A stretch of 38,231 nucleotides of DNA, taken from the NCBI GenBank assembly GCA_001564065.1, contig LKNA01000026.1:1-38231 (forward strand), read 5' to 3'. Shown piece by piece: positions 28,295 through 36,028 of the stretch (the first letter of the stretch is position 1; each line of letters starts with the position of its first letter). The notes beneath the pieces are model-generated. The model had not been told where the DNA came from. It saw nothing but the letters and a program-made list of their open reading frames with translations, and made no database searches. Source of the DNA: Chitinophagaceae bacterium T5-Br10_B2g13 (lineage in GTDB: Bacteria; Bacteroidota; Rhodothermia; Balneolales; Balneolaceae). Position numbers and translations under genes: made by a program.

Positions 28295-28732
28295 ATGAAA
28301 ATCGAAGAGATTAAAAATTACATTCCTCACCGCTACCCGTTTTTACTGATAGATCGGGTCATTGAACTGGAAGAAGAACGAATTGTGACTTTGAAAAATG
28401 TCACCGTTAACGAAGATTTCTTCAACGGACACTTTCCCGGAGCGCCAATCATGCCGGGTGTTCTACAGGTTGAGGCGATGGCTCAATCAGGTGCTCTGAT
28501 GATCATGAAAAATCAGGTTGAAGACCCTGATAATACCCTGATGGTTTTTACCGGAATTAAGAATGCGAAATTTAGAAAAAGCGTAGTTCCGGGCGATCAA
28601 CTAATTATGGAGGTGAAGCTGGACAGCCAGCGTCGCAATTTCATAACAATGATTGGAACCGCAAGTGTGGATGGCAAGGTTGTATGCGAACTGGAAGCAT
28701 CAGCCGCAATTGTTTCAAAGGATAACACATGA
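28295..28732 (+). CDS. fabZ: 3-hydroxyacyl-ACP dehydratase FabZ
   Basis: The enzyme dehydrates 3-hydroxyacyl-ACP in each round of fatty acid elongation. The 145-residue hot-dog-fold protein opens with [17 protein letters not shown] and has the catalytic motif [20 protein letters not shown] with His46 and Glu60. It is a stand-alone FabZ: many Bacteroidota carry FabZ fused to LpxC, and no LpxC sequence is attached here. Its stop overlaps the panB start as ATGA, so the two are coupled; both serve acyl carrier chemistry in a broad sense, since pantothenate yields the ACP prosthetic group. Confidence 0.95.
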   Translation: MKIEEIKNYIPHRYPFLLIDRVIELEEERIVTLKNVTVNEDFFNGHFPGAPIMPGVLQVEAMAQSGALMIMKNQVEDPDNTLMVFTGIKNAKFRKSVVPGDQLIMEVKLDSQRRNFITMIGTASVDGKVVCELEASAAIVSKDNT

Positions 28733-29556
28733 GCACTGAACTCCCATCCCAAAAACGTGATAAGGTAACCACTCAAACTGTGGTAGATATGAAACGCCAC
28801 GGTGAAAAAATCAGCATGCTCACGGCATATGACTTTACCATGGCCGGCATCATAGATGCAGCCGGGGTAGATGTGATTTTGGTGGGGGATTCCGCCAGTA
28901 ACGTGATGGCCGGACACGAAACAACCGTTCCTATGACGATGGATCAAATGATCTATCATACTCAGTGTGTAGTTAGAGGTGTGGATCGGGCATTGGTTAT
29001 TGCCGACCTGCCGTTTATGAGTTACCAGGTTACAACCAAAGAGGCTCTGAAAAGTGCCGGAAGAATGATGAAAGAGGCCGGCGCTCATGCTGTGAAAATG
29101 GAAGGTGGCGATACGATTTCAAATACGGTAAGGCGTATAGTGGATGCCGGGATTCCGGTTATGGGCCATCTGGGCCTCACGCCTCAGAGTATATATAAAT
29201 TTGGTACCTACAAAGTGCGCGCTAAAGAGGAGCAGGAAGCCGATCAGCTTATGAAGGATGCAAAAATACTGGAAGAAGCCGGAGTTTTTTCGATTGTTCT
29301 TGAAAAAATTCCGTCTGGTTTGGCGAAAAAGGTAACCGAATCTGTTTCAGTTCCTACCATAGGTATCGGTGCCGGCCCGCACTGCGACGGGCAGGTTTTA
29401 GTACTGCACGATATGCTGGGTCTGAATAAAGATTTCTCCCCCCGTTTTCTTCGGCGATATGCCGATTTGCACTCCGAGATGGACAAGGCCGTTAAGGGAT
29501 ACATCGATGATGTAAAAAGCGGTGATTTCCCGAATGAGAACGAACAGTATAAATAA
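28729..29556 (+). CDS. panB: Ketopantoate hydroxymethyltransferase
   Basis: PanB transfers a hydroxymethyl group from methylene-tetrahydrofolate to 3-methyl-2-oxobutanoate, the first committed step to pantothenate and coenzyme A. The protein has 275 residues. It has the TIM-barrel motifs [68 protein letters not shown] and FSIVLEKIP, the last with the catalytic glutamate, then [23 protein letters not shown]. It overlaps fabZ by four bases, and surE follows 58 bases on. No feature looks unusual. Confidence 0.96.
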   Translation: MSTELPSQKRDKVTTQTVVDMKRHGEKISMLTAYDFTMAGIIDAAGVDVILVGDSASNVMAGHETTVPMTMDQMIYHTQCVVRGVDRALVIADLPFMSYQVTTKEALKSAGRMMKEAGAHAVKMEGGDTISNTVRRIVDAGIPVMGHLGLTPQSIYKFGTYKVRAKEEQEADQLMKDAKILEEAGVFSIVLEKIPSGLAKKVTESVSVPTIGIGAGPHCDGQVLVLHDMLGLNKDFSPRFLRRYADLHSEMDKAVKGYIDDVKSGDFPNENEQYK

Positions 29557-29614
29557 TCTGAACCGGCAATCGCTTTTTCGGATTAACAGAATTGAAATAA
29601 AAGAAGAATTATAG

Positions 29615-30379
29615 ATGTCAAAACCTCGCAAACCTCTGATATTAGTTTGTAACGACGATGGAATATTTTCCCAGGGGATTAAAGCGCTTGCCGAAGTAGC
29701 CGATGAATTTGGAGATGTAGCCATTATTGCTCCCGATCGTCAGCAAAGTGCCGTTGGGCACGCCATAACCGTTTCCACACCTTTGAGAGCCCGTCCCTTT
29801 CGAATTGATGGCCGATTTGACGGACAGGCTGTATCCGGAACACCGGCCGATTCAGTTAAACTTGCACACAACCAGCTTTTGGACAGAAAACCGGATTTGG
29901 TGGTGAGCGGCATCAATCACGGGAGTAACGCCGGTATTAATATTCTCTACTCCGGAACCGTTAGTGCAGCAACGGAAGGTACAATTCTGGGTTATCCGTC
30001 TATTGCAGTCTCATGCACAGATTTTGATGAAGAGGCCGATTTAACCGGATGCCAGGATGCTGCCCGAAAAGTAATCGGGTATGTTTTGAATCACGGCTTG
30101 CCGAGAGGAGTTACACTGAACCTGAATGCACCGTCAGGTCCTTTAAAGGGGATAAAATGGGCTCGACAGGCAAACAGCCGCTATGTTGAGGAGTTTGAAG
30201 GCAGGGTGGATCCGCACAATCGAAATTACTACTGGATGACGGGTAAATTTCAGCTGCTTGATGAAGATGAAAAAAATGATATCTCCATTCTGGAAAAAGG
30301 TTACGCTTCTCTTACTCCCATACAGTACGATCTCACCGCTTACTCACTATTGAATGATCTTCGGGAGATTGAATTATAA
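29615..30379 (+). CDS. surE: 5'/3'-nucleotidase SurE
   Basis: SurE is a metal-dependent phosphatase acting on nucleoside monophosphates, often linked to stationary-phase survival. The 254-residue protein starts with the family signature LVCNDDGIFSQGIKALAE, where Asp14-Asp15 bind the metal. It continues with APDRQQSAVGHAITV, SGTPADSVKLA and VSGINHGSNAGINILYSGTVSAATEG, the last with the conserved asparagine. The length is typical. It closes the plus-strand group, and its last six bases overlap the end of the convergent lipase-like gene. Confidence 0.96.
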   Translation: MSKPRKPLILVCNDDGIFSQGIKALAEVADEFGDVAIIAPDRQQSAVGHAITVSTPLRARPFRIDGRFDGQAVSGTPADSVKLAHNQLLDRKPDLVVSGINHGSNAGINILYSGTVSAATEGTILGYPSIAVSCTDFDEEADLTGCQDAARKVIGYVLNHGLPRGVTLNLNAPSGPLKGIKWARQANSRYVEEFEGRVDPHNRNYYWMTGKFQLLDEDEKNDISILEKGYASLTPIQYDLTAYSLLNDLREIEL

Positions 30380-31231
30380 TTCATTCTCTTCCAGTTTTTT
30401 GGCGATGTCGATCCACATTTGATTCACCAGTGGTTTTCGCTCTCTGCTGACCTGAATATCGATCTGCTCGAGATGGCTCAGGGAATACTCTCCTATATGC
30501 TCTCCCCATACTGCACTGTTTGCAGTTACAAATGAGTCATTAACCCCCTCTTTTTGATAGATAAGCTGATTTTGCAGACGCAAGATCGGATTAAGGGGGT
30601 GGTCTGTGCCTTTGCCTACAGCAGCACTGATGGAGAAGTATTTTATGTTCTCATGGTTGGGGGTAGAAGGGTTGAAGGTATCCTCGATATAGTTTCGTGT
30701 AAGCTGTTCCACTGCAGCTACAGCATTGCTCTTTTGATCGGGAAAAACATTTTCACCGAACCAGTTCATCAATTCATTCAGCTTCTCCTTGAGAAGTTCA
30801 GGTGTGGTTAATACAATTTCGGCAAGGCTTGTGCCGTGATGCGGAGTGGCAACGGTTGTAAGAGAAGCTACAGAGTTACTAATGCCTAGTTTATCGATGG
30901 CGTGTCTCATATCCAGCCCACCCATACTGTGAGCAATGACATTGAATTTTTCATAGTTATACTTCTCCTGAAGCTGCTCTATACGCTCTGCCCACTGGCT
31001 GGCTCTTATTTCGATCGTTGCGTAGGGTACAATATTTGGGGCAAAGGCCTGCATCCCAAAACTTCTGAGGCGCATGCAAGAGTCGTGCATTGGAGAGGGT
31101 TTCATCAGCATAGACATACTCCCGTAACCGTGGCAAAGAAGAACGGGGTAGTTGAGTTGAATGATTTCCGGCTGGGGAAATTCATCCAGCTTAAGCTTAT
31201 CAAGATATTTTTTAGGCTCAATCCACTTCAT
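30374..31231 (-). CDS. Lipase-like alpha/beta hydrolase, no signal peptide
   Basis: A 285-residue hydrolase. The oxyanion-hole motif is YPVLLCHGYGSMS (His34-Gly35) and the nucleophile elbow is AHSMGG with Ser102, followed by LDMRHAIDKLG. TTVATPHHGTSLAEIV matches bacterial family I lipases such as those of Burkholderia and Pseudomonas. The acid and the catalytic histidine should lie in the last 50 residues (DSFVTANSAVWGEHIG, then SLSHLEQID). It lacks a signal peptide, so it would act inside the cell, unlike secreted lipases. The start overlaps the upstream small membrane protein gene by 14 bases, implying coupled expression. Confidence 0.85.
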   Translation of the reverse strand: MKWIEPKKYLDKLKLDEFPQPEIIQLNYPVLLCHGYGSMSMLMKPSPMHDSCMRLRSFGMQAFAPNIVPYATIEIRASQWAERIEQLQEKYNYEKFNVIAHSMGGLDMRHAIDKLGISNSVASLTTVATPHHGTSLAEIVLTTPELLKEKLNELMNWFGENVFPDQKSNAVAAVEQLTRNYIEDTFNPSTPNHENIKYFSISAAVGKGTDHPLNPILRLQNQLIYQKEGVNDSFVTANSAVWGEHIGEYSLSHLEQIDIQVSRERKPLVNQMWIDIAKKLEENEL

Positions 31232-31688
31232 GAGAATCCTGTCCGGGTAAAATTTCTGGTTGATTTCGCTGTAGAGTTAAATCGTGGTCGTCACGAATAA
31301 TCAGCGTTCTGTGAATCTGATCGTTAACAAATAGATGTAATCTCATATCTCTTTCCGGAAACTGAACCGTGGCTATAGGGTTGACCTTATAAGGCCAAAG
31401 TTCCTCTTTTAACGTGTAGTGTAAGGTGGTTTTGGAAAAATTTGGAGCAACCCTGACCGTATAGACGCTTCTGGAGAAAACAGAATCGACCTGAATGTCC
31501 CGCTTTCGAATCTGATCTTGCGAAATATTAAAATCTTGTAGGGTTAACGTAATCAGTGAGTCAATCTGCGAACTGTGGACTAACTTTTTTTGAGATACGG
31601 GTGTGGTATTGATCAACAGATAGCCGGCCAAAAAACAAGATAGGGCTAATAAAATGACAATTAATTTACGCCTGAATTCAGACTGCAT
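31218..31688 (-). CDS. Small membrane-anchored protein coupled to the lipase-like gene
   Basis: I do not recognise this 156-residue protein. Residues about 8-26 form one hydrophobic helix (KLIVILLALSCFLAGYLLI) behind a basic start, either a signal anchor or an uncleaved signal. The remaining 125 residues look like a soluble domain with alternating strands (SVYTVRVAPNFSKTTLHYTL, MRLHLFVNDQIHRTLIIRD) and would lie in the periplasm. Its 3' end overlaps the lipase-like gene by 14 bases. It is not similar to the known lipase chaperone Lif by length or motif. The ATG at 31688 is the only sensible start. Confidence 0.72.
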   Translation of the reverse strand: MQSEFRRKLIVILLALSCFLAGYLLINTTPVSQKKLVHSSQIDSLITLTLQDFNISQDQIRKRDIQVDSVFSRSVYTVRVAPNFSKTTLHYTLKEELWPYKVNPIATVQFPERDMRLHLFVNDQIHRTLIIRDDHDLTLQRNQPEILPGQDSHEVD

Positions 31689-31802
31689 AAATGGTAGCCG
31701 TGTAGTTTAAGTTTACCCGATGTTGATGATTTTGAACAGAACACTCTGGCCTGTACTTTCAATAGTTGTATAAAATATTAATGTAAGAATTGATTTCGAC
31801 TG

Positions 31803-32951
31803 ATGGCATACCGATTTCAAAAGATTGACTCAAAAAAAGAGATCGATCTGTTTCATCAATTTCCCTTTACCATTTACCGGGATTACCCAAACTGGATACC
31901 TCCGCTCCGTTTTGAGGTGGAGAATGTGTTCAACCCGGAGAAGAACTCTTTTTTTGACGGTGGGATTTGTGAGCGCTATCTGATGTTTGACGACAATGAA
32001 TTGGTTGCACGGTTTGCCCTGATGAATCATCCTGAAAAAGATGCCGCACTGACTCCAAAAATGGGTGGTTTGGGTTTTATGGAAATGATTAACGATCAGG
32101 CGGTTGCCAATGCTATAATTGGATTTGCAAAAGATTGGCACAGCGGACATGGATACAGCGCATTTCGCGGACCGATCAACTTTGGGCAGAATATGAATTA
32201 CTGGGGCCTGCTGGTTGAAAATTTTGATGAGCCGCCAATCTATGGGATGCTCTACCATCCACCCTACTACAAAGAACTGATTGAGAATACAGGCGCTGAA
32301 AAACTGGATGATCACTGGAGCTATAAGCGGGATTTTGCAGAGCCCATTCCCGAAAGAATGGTCCGGATTACGGATCGGATTGAGAACCGGCCTGACGTGA
32401 CAACACGCCCGATTGATATGAAAAACCTGGAAAAAGATGCGGAGTCTATCCGAACGATCTACAATGAGGCGTGGAGGCATCAGGATATTTCGGAGAGGGA
32501 GGATGAGTTTACCGAACTGACCCGGGAAGCTACGCAGCAGATGGTTCAGGATTTGAAGAGAATCATGATTCCGGAGAGCGTTCAGCTTGCGTTTGTGAAT
32601 GGAGAACCGGCGTCATTTTCGGTTTCTATTCCGGATCTGAATGAGATTTCTTCAGAAACAGGCGGGAAATTAAACTGGTGGCATATCCCGAAACTGATGC
32701 TCTTTAAACGGAGAGTAAAGCATCTCCGCACGATGGTTTTCGGAACTCTGCCAAAGTATCGGAAACTTGGCTTAGAGGCTTTGGTTTTTGTTCGGGGTAT
32801 TCAGATGACTCATCAGGCGGCGCCTACACTTGATTACCTGGAGGGGGCGTGGGTCAGTGAAAAAAACTGGCTGATGCAACGAAGCCTGGAAGCGCTGGGA
32901 TGTGTGCATCATAAAACCCACCGAACCTATCGATGGGATGTTGATGATTAA
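31803..32951 (+). CDS. GNAT-fold protein of unknown substrate (YghO-like)
   Basis: The 382-residue protein has the recognisable N-terminus of the YghO-like group: FPFTIYRDYPNWIPPLRFE, then NPEKNSFFD. A middle segment reads FRGPINFGQNMNYWGLLVE with PIYGMLYHPPYYKELIE. The C-terminal half has acetyltransferase-like elements, including FGTLPKYRKLGLEALVFVRG, where the CoA-binding loop would be expected, and LDYLEGAWVSEKNWLMQRSLEALG. Members of this family are annotated as N-acetyltransferases by fold but have no proven reaction. It has its own upstream region, divergent from the small membrane protein gene, and a weak terminator-like hairpin downstream. Confidence 0.75.
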   Translation: MAYRFQKIDSKKEIDLFHQFPFTIYRDYPNWIPPLRFEVENVFNPEKNSFFDGGICERYLMFDDNELVARFALMNHPEKDAALTPKMGGLGFMEMINDQAVANAIIGFAKDWHSGHGYSAFRGPINFGQNMNYWGLLVENFDEPPIYGMLYHPPYYKELIENTGAEKLDDHWSYKRDFAEPIPERMVRITDRIENRPDVTTRPIDMKNLEKDAESIRTIYNEAWRHQDISEREDEFTELTREATQQMVQDLKRIMIPESVQLAFVNGEPASFSVSIPDLNEISSETGGKLNWWHIPKLMLFKRRVKHLRTMVFGTLPKYRKLGLEALVFVRGIQMTHQAAPTLDYLEGAWVSEKNWLMQRSLEALGCVHHKTHRTYRWDVDD

Positions 32952-33309
32952 AAGACCTGTCAGCGTTCATCGAACCTGGCAGCGTCTGGGGTTCTCGCAG
33001 AGTTTCACAGGGATAAATCCCGCGCTCGTGTGTTAAACCCATGAATGGGTTTTCTGTATAAGACCTCTCAGCACCTACCGGATCTGAGCGTCTGGCAAAT
33101 CAAACAACATTTCTCGCAGATGTGCGCGAGTTACTGCGTAGAGTCTCGCAGAAGTATTCTTTGATCACCTTAGAATTTCTGTGCTTTCGTAGCGGATTAA
33201 ACGCTATGGCCACAAAGTCACAAGGACCCGAAGAATCACAAAGCATATAAACAGTAAATATGCCCAGACAGGTGAGATTATATAGGCCAATCATTTATGA
33301 CCTGTAAGA
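32952..33309. repeat. Intergenic stretch with a diverged direct repeat and TTCTCGCAGA motifs
   Basis: No gene is seen. A unit starting AGACCT(G/C)TCAGC, continuing with AGCGTCTGG and ending TTCTCGCAGA, occurs twice: at 32953-33001 and at 33061-33120, the second with an 11-base insertion. A further TCTCGCAGAAG is at 33145-33153. Beyond this, 33209-33240 reads like the cacaaagtcacaag type of low-complexity intergenic text found in many Bacteroidota genomes. A mosaic of small non-coding repeats is the best description. Confidence 0.55.
33034..33055 (+). terminator. Possible terminator after the GNAT-like gene
   Basis: AAACCCAT-GA-ATGGGTTT (33035-33052) is a perfect 8-bp inverted repeat ending in a short T-run, 83 bases after the GNAT-like stop. 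The stem is modest and the T-tract brief, so efficiency is doubtful. Confidence 0.45.
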
Positions 33310-34590
33310 TTACTTCACTTTTCTCTCAATAATTTTTTCGAGCCGTGCCGCAATAATCATTGGGAATTTCGAGGTGAGGAAGATCGGATTTTTCCGTCCG
33401 GAAATGGTAATCTCAATCGTATTGGATTCCAGATCAGTGATGACATCCAGTACTTTATTCAGGCGGTACTCCCTTGATCCTGACCCGTAAATCACTAACC
33501 TTCGGTCCGTGATGACGAGTGTCCCTTCAATCTGAATTTCGTACCCCAGCTTTCTGTACTGAACGCGTTTATGTTGAAAGCGGTCCTGTACCCGCTCTTC
33601 GAGCAATCTCACATCATCAAAAATTGCATAGCAGTCTTCACCTCTAACCAGGGGTATGGGCGATTCAGCCACTTCTAACGTACTTTCCATCTCTTTCCTG
33701 ACCGATGATGCCAGATCGAGATACTGAAGCTCTTCAAATACAAACTGTTCGGACAGGTCAAGCTTTTTAATTAAATCCCGTATTTGTGCCTCCTCCTCTT
33801 CTGTAAGGAGGTGATCCTCCAGCGCAACTTCCATTCTGCGGGTTAGGATCGCCTGTTTTGTATTTCTTATAAACTCATCATTGACCGGAATCTGCTTTTC
33901 AAGTTTGTTATATGCGAAGATGTGTTCATCATCCATTTTTTCCATTGCAATCTGTATGATTACAGAGTATAGATCGGGCATAAAACGCTCGTTGTACCGT
34001 TTGGGTGCTTTATCTTCAAACTGATACATCGGCGTTAAATCAACCTTATTGGGAGTATTCTCAAACATTTTTGCGATCGACTCCACCATCTGATGTCCTC
34101 TGTTTCGCCACCTGTAATCCTCGATTATGGACCAGGAGATCAGCAAAAAACCAAAAGCAGAAATTCCCCACACTACGGGATTTGGAACTGCAATTGAGAC
34201 TCCAATCAAAAAAACGAGCAGAATCCAGATTACAGGATTTTTATGCCTTGGAGTAGGTTCAATAAGTTCGGGCCACGGGTGCGGTTCAATCAGATCATAG
34301 GGGGATGGGAAAGTTGCACCGGTATCCACAAACAGATCTGTGGGACCATTTGTGTTTACCTCTACCGGTCTGCCATCAGGCTTGATATGATCGGCCGAAC
34401 CGCGTGATCTATACTTATTTCCTATTTGTTCGCGATAGTAGAGTCCGTGTCGCCCGCCATAAACATAGGCGCCTTTTCGATTGAGGCCAAGTCGCGCTCC
34501 GGTTACGCCGGCTGAAAGTCCCACACCACCTTTAGAAAGGTTGATGCGTAATGGCCCGGCTTTAAATGCTTTTCGTATAAAAAATCCCAT
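33310..34590 (-). CDS. DUF4236 / two-helix membrane / TerB-like / PH-like multidomain protein
   Basis: A 426-residue protein. Residues 1-53 are a DUF4236 domain (MGFFIRKAFKAGPLRINLSK, then VGLSAGVTGARLGLNRKG and YYR). Two membrane helices follow at about 119-135 and 138-156 (PVIWILLVFLIGVSIAVP, VVWGISAFGFLLISWSI). Residues about 240-300 are helical and contain ALEDHLLTEEEEAQIRDLIK, which resembles TerB-like or EF-hand-like helical repeats. The C-terminal 110 residues look like a small PH-like/GRAM-like barrel (GTLVITDRRLVIYGSGSRE, then LNKVLDVITDLE). The longer start at 34626 is a TTG; the ATG at 34590 gives the DUF4236 N-terminus. No reaction can be assigned; membrane-surface sensing or scaffold use is a guess. 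Confidence 0.72.
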   Translation of the reverse strand: MGFFIRKAFKAGPLRINLSKGGVGLSAGVTGARLGLNRKGAYVYGGRHGLYYREQIGNKYRSRGSADHIKPDGRPVEVNTNGPTDLFVDTGATFPSPYDLIEPHPWPELIEPTPRHKNPVIWILLVFLIGVSIAVPNPVVWGISAFGFLLISWSIIEDYRWRNRGHQMVESIAKMFENTPNKVDLTPMYQFEDKAPKRYNERFMPDLYSVIIQIAMEKMDDEHIFAYNKLEKQIPVNDEFIRNTKQAILTRRMEVALEDHLLTEEEEAQIRDLIKKLDLSEQFVFEELQYLDLASSVRKEMESTLEVAESPIPLVRGEDCYAIFDDVRLLEERVQDRFQHKRVQYRKLGYEIQIEGTLVITDRRLVIYGSGSREYRLNKVLDVITDLESNTIEITISGRKNPIFLTSKFPMIIAARLEKIIERKVK

Positions 34591-34723
34591 GGCGCCAAAA
34601 GTCTTAAAGTTTTTATCTGATCGCAAGAACTGTTTTCAAAATGGGGAATTTACCCGGACTCCTTTCGGTGTACCATTTGTCTTATAGCAGTGCTCCCCGT
34701 ATGTTTCACAACTAATGAAATAA

Positions 34724-35842
34724 ATGACTATGTCTGACTACTACGCTGCTGTTTTTGGAGCCGGTATTTCCGGTTTATCCATGGCCAATCAACTTCATCA
34801 AAAAGGAAAAAAGGTTCTTTTGATTGATCCGTTTCGGGCTGATCCCGAAGCTCCGGGACCACCGGCCGCTATGGTCAATCCCTCAGCCGGAAAGAAAGGA
34901 AATCTCGTTTGGGAGAGTGAAAAATGTTTGAATGCATTTCGTGAAAATATCGAGAAGCTTGCAGAGGAATCGGGCAGGGATGACCTGTTTAACGCCACTG
35001 GAGTTTTGCGTCCGGCTATCACTGAAGAGCTGGCAGGAAATTTTAAGAGAGCACTTAAAGAGCAGCCGTGGCCTGAGGGATGGGTGGAGTGGCTCGAACC
35101 GAATGAAATTGAGGAGATCAATCCGGGAATTGCAGAGAATTATGGTGGCTACTTCATCAAGCCGGGACTGACGGTTTTTGTGGACAACTACCTGAATACA
35201 TTCCGAAAAGTATTGACCGATGGCGGCGTATCGTTCAGCGGTTTGAAAACGGGGTATGAGTTTAAGGGTTCAGACTTTGTTTTGACCGACGAAGAGGGAA
35301 ATACAGCAAGCGCCGAGCATGTGATTGTTTGTGCCGGCGCCGATACGCCCGGTTTTGACGACTGGGCTGAACTTGGAATTCAGCGTGTGAAAGGTCAGGT
35401 GGCGATATTTGAAATCGACCGGGAACTGCCATGGAAACATGGACTCTCAGCGCTTGGATATATTTTACACAGAAAGCCGAACGAGCTTATCGTCGGGTCA
35501 ACCTACGAGCACCATTTTGAGGATGTGGATATTACGGATGAAGCATACAACCGGCTTTTTGGGAAGTTGGAAAAAATTCTGCCGGAAATCAGCACAAAGG
35601 TTAAGAAGACCGGTCAGCTAGCCGGAGTCCGAGCAACGGCGCCTAATCATCTCCCGGTATTGGGTCGACATCGAAACAATCCACAGCTCTGCATCTTTTC
35701 GGCGATGGGTTCAAAAGGGTTGATCTACTCCGAGTATATGGCGTCTATTTTGGCAGATAATCTAGTTTCAGGTTCAGAAATACCTGACGAGTTAGATACC
35801 GAGAGAATTTACCGCCGCCTGCGGAAAAAAGGGAAGATTTAG
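34724..35842 (+). CDS. FAD-dependent oxidoreductase (DAO/glycine-oxidase-like)
   Basis: The 372-residue protein has the N-terminal dinucleotide fold FGAGISGLSMANQLHQKGKKVLLID with the GxGxxG pattern at Gly12, Gly14 and Gly17 and the acidic residue ending strand two. HVIVCAGADTPGF is the second flavin contact, and GVRATAPNHLPVLGRH close to the C-terminus is typical of D-amino acid oxidase-like enzymes. It probably oxidises an amine or amino acid, using FAD and oxygen, but the substrate is unknown. A second in-frame ATG two codons on is also possible. It is divergent from the DUF4236 gene with 133 bases between starts. Confidence 0.88.
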   Translation: MTMSDYYAAVFGAGISGLSMANQLHQKGKKVLLIDPFRADPEAPGPPAAMVNPSAGKKGNLVWESEKCLNAFRENIEKLAEESGRDDLFNATGVLRPAITEELAGNFKRALKEQPWPEGWVEWLEPNEIEEINPGIAENYGGYFIKPGLTVFVDNYLNTFRKVLTDGGVSFSGLKTGYEFKGSDFVLTDEEGNTASAEHVIVCAGADTPGFDDWAELGIQRVKGQVAIFEIDRELPWKHGLSALGYILHRKPNELIVGSTYEHHFEDVDITDEAYNRLFGKLEKILPEISTKVKKTGQLAGVRATAPNHLPVLGRHRNNPQLCIFSAMGSKGLIYSEYMASILADNLVSGSEIPDELDTERIYRRLRKKGKI

Positions 35843-35853
35843 GAGAGTGGATT

Positions 35854-36026
35854 CACCGCAGAGGCGCGGGGTACACTGAGTGGGTTTAATTGGTGATGGT
35901 GGATTTCGAATCTGTTTCAGCATTTTCGAACACACCCCTCGCCAGCACGGATCTTGCTACGCAATTCCGTGCTGGCATTTCCCCTCTCAAGAGGGGAGGG
36001 TTGCGAATCTCTGCGCCACTGCGGTA
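35854..36026. repeat. Intergenic element with inverted ends and two internal hairpins
   Basis: The gap between the convergent FAD oxidoreductase and DUF885 genes is framed by imperfect inverted ends: CACCGCAGAGGCGC at 35854-35867 and GCGCCACTGCGGTA at 36013-36026. Inside are two strong hairpins. The first, 35941-35976, has an 11-bp perfect stem (GCCAGCACGGA / TCCGTGCTGGC) with a further inner TTGC/GCAA stem. The second, 35981-35996, is CCCCTCT-CA-AGAGGGG. Neither is followed by a T-run. The size and layout suggest a small non-autonomous repeat; both hairpins may also stop read-through between the convergent genes. Confidence 0.55.
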
Positions 36027-36028
36027 AG

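Noticed and set aside
34591..34626. TTG start for the DUF4236 protein
   Set aside because: The family begins at MGF, which is the ATG at 34590.
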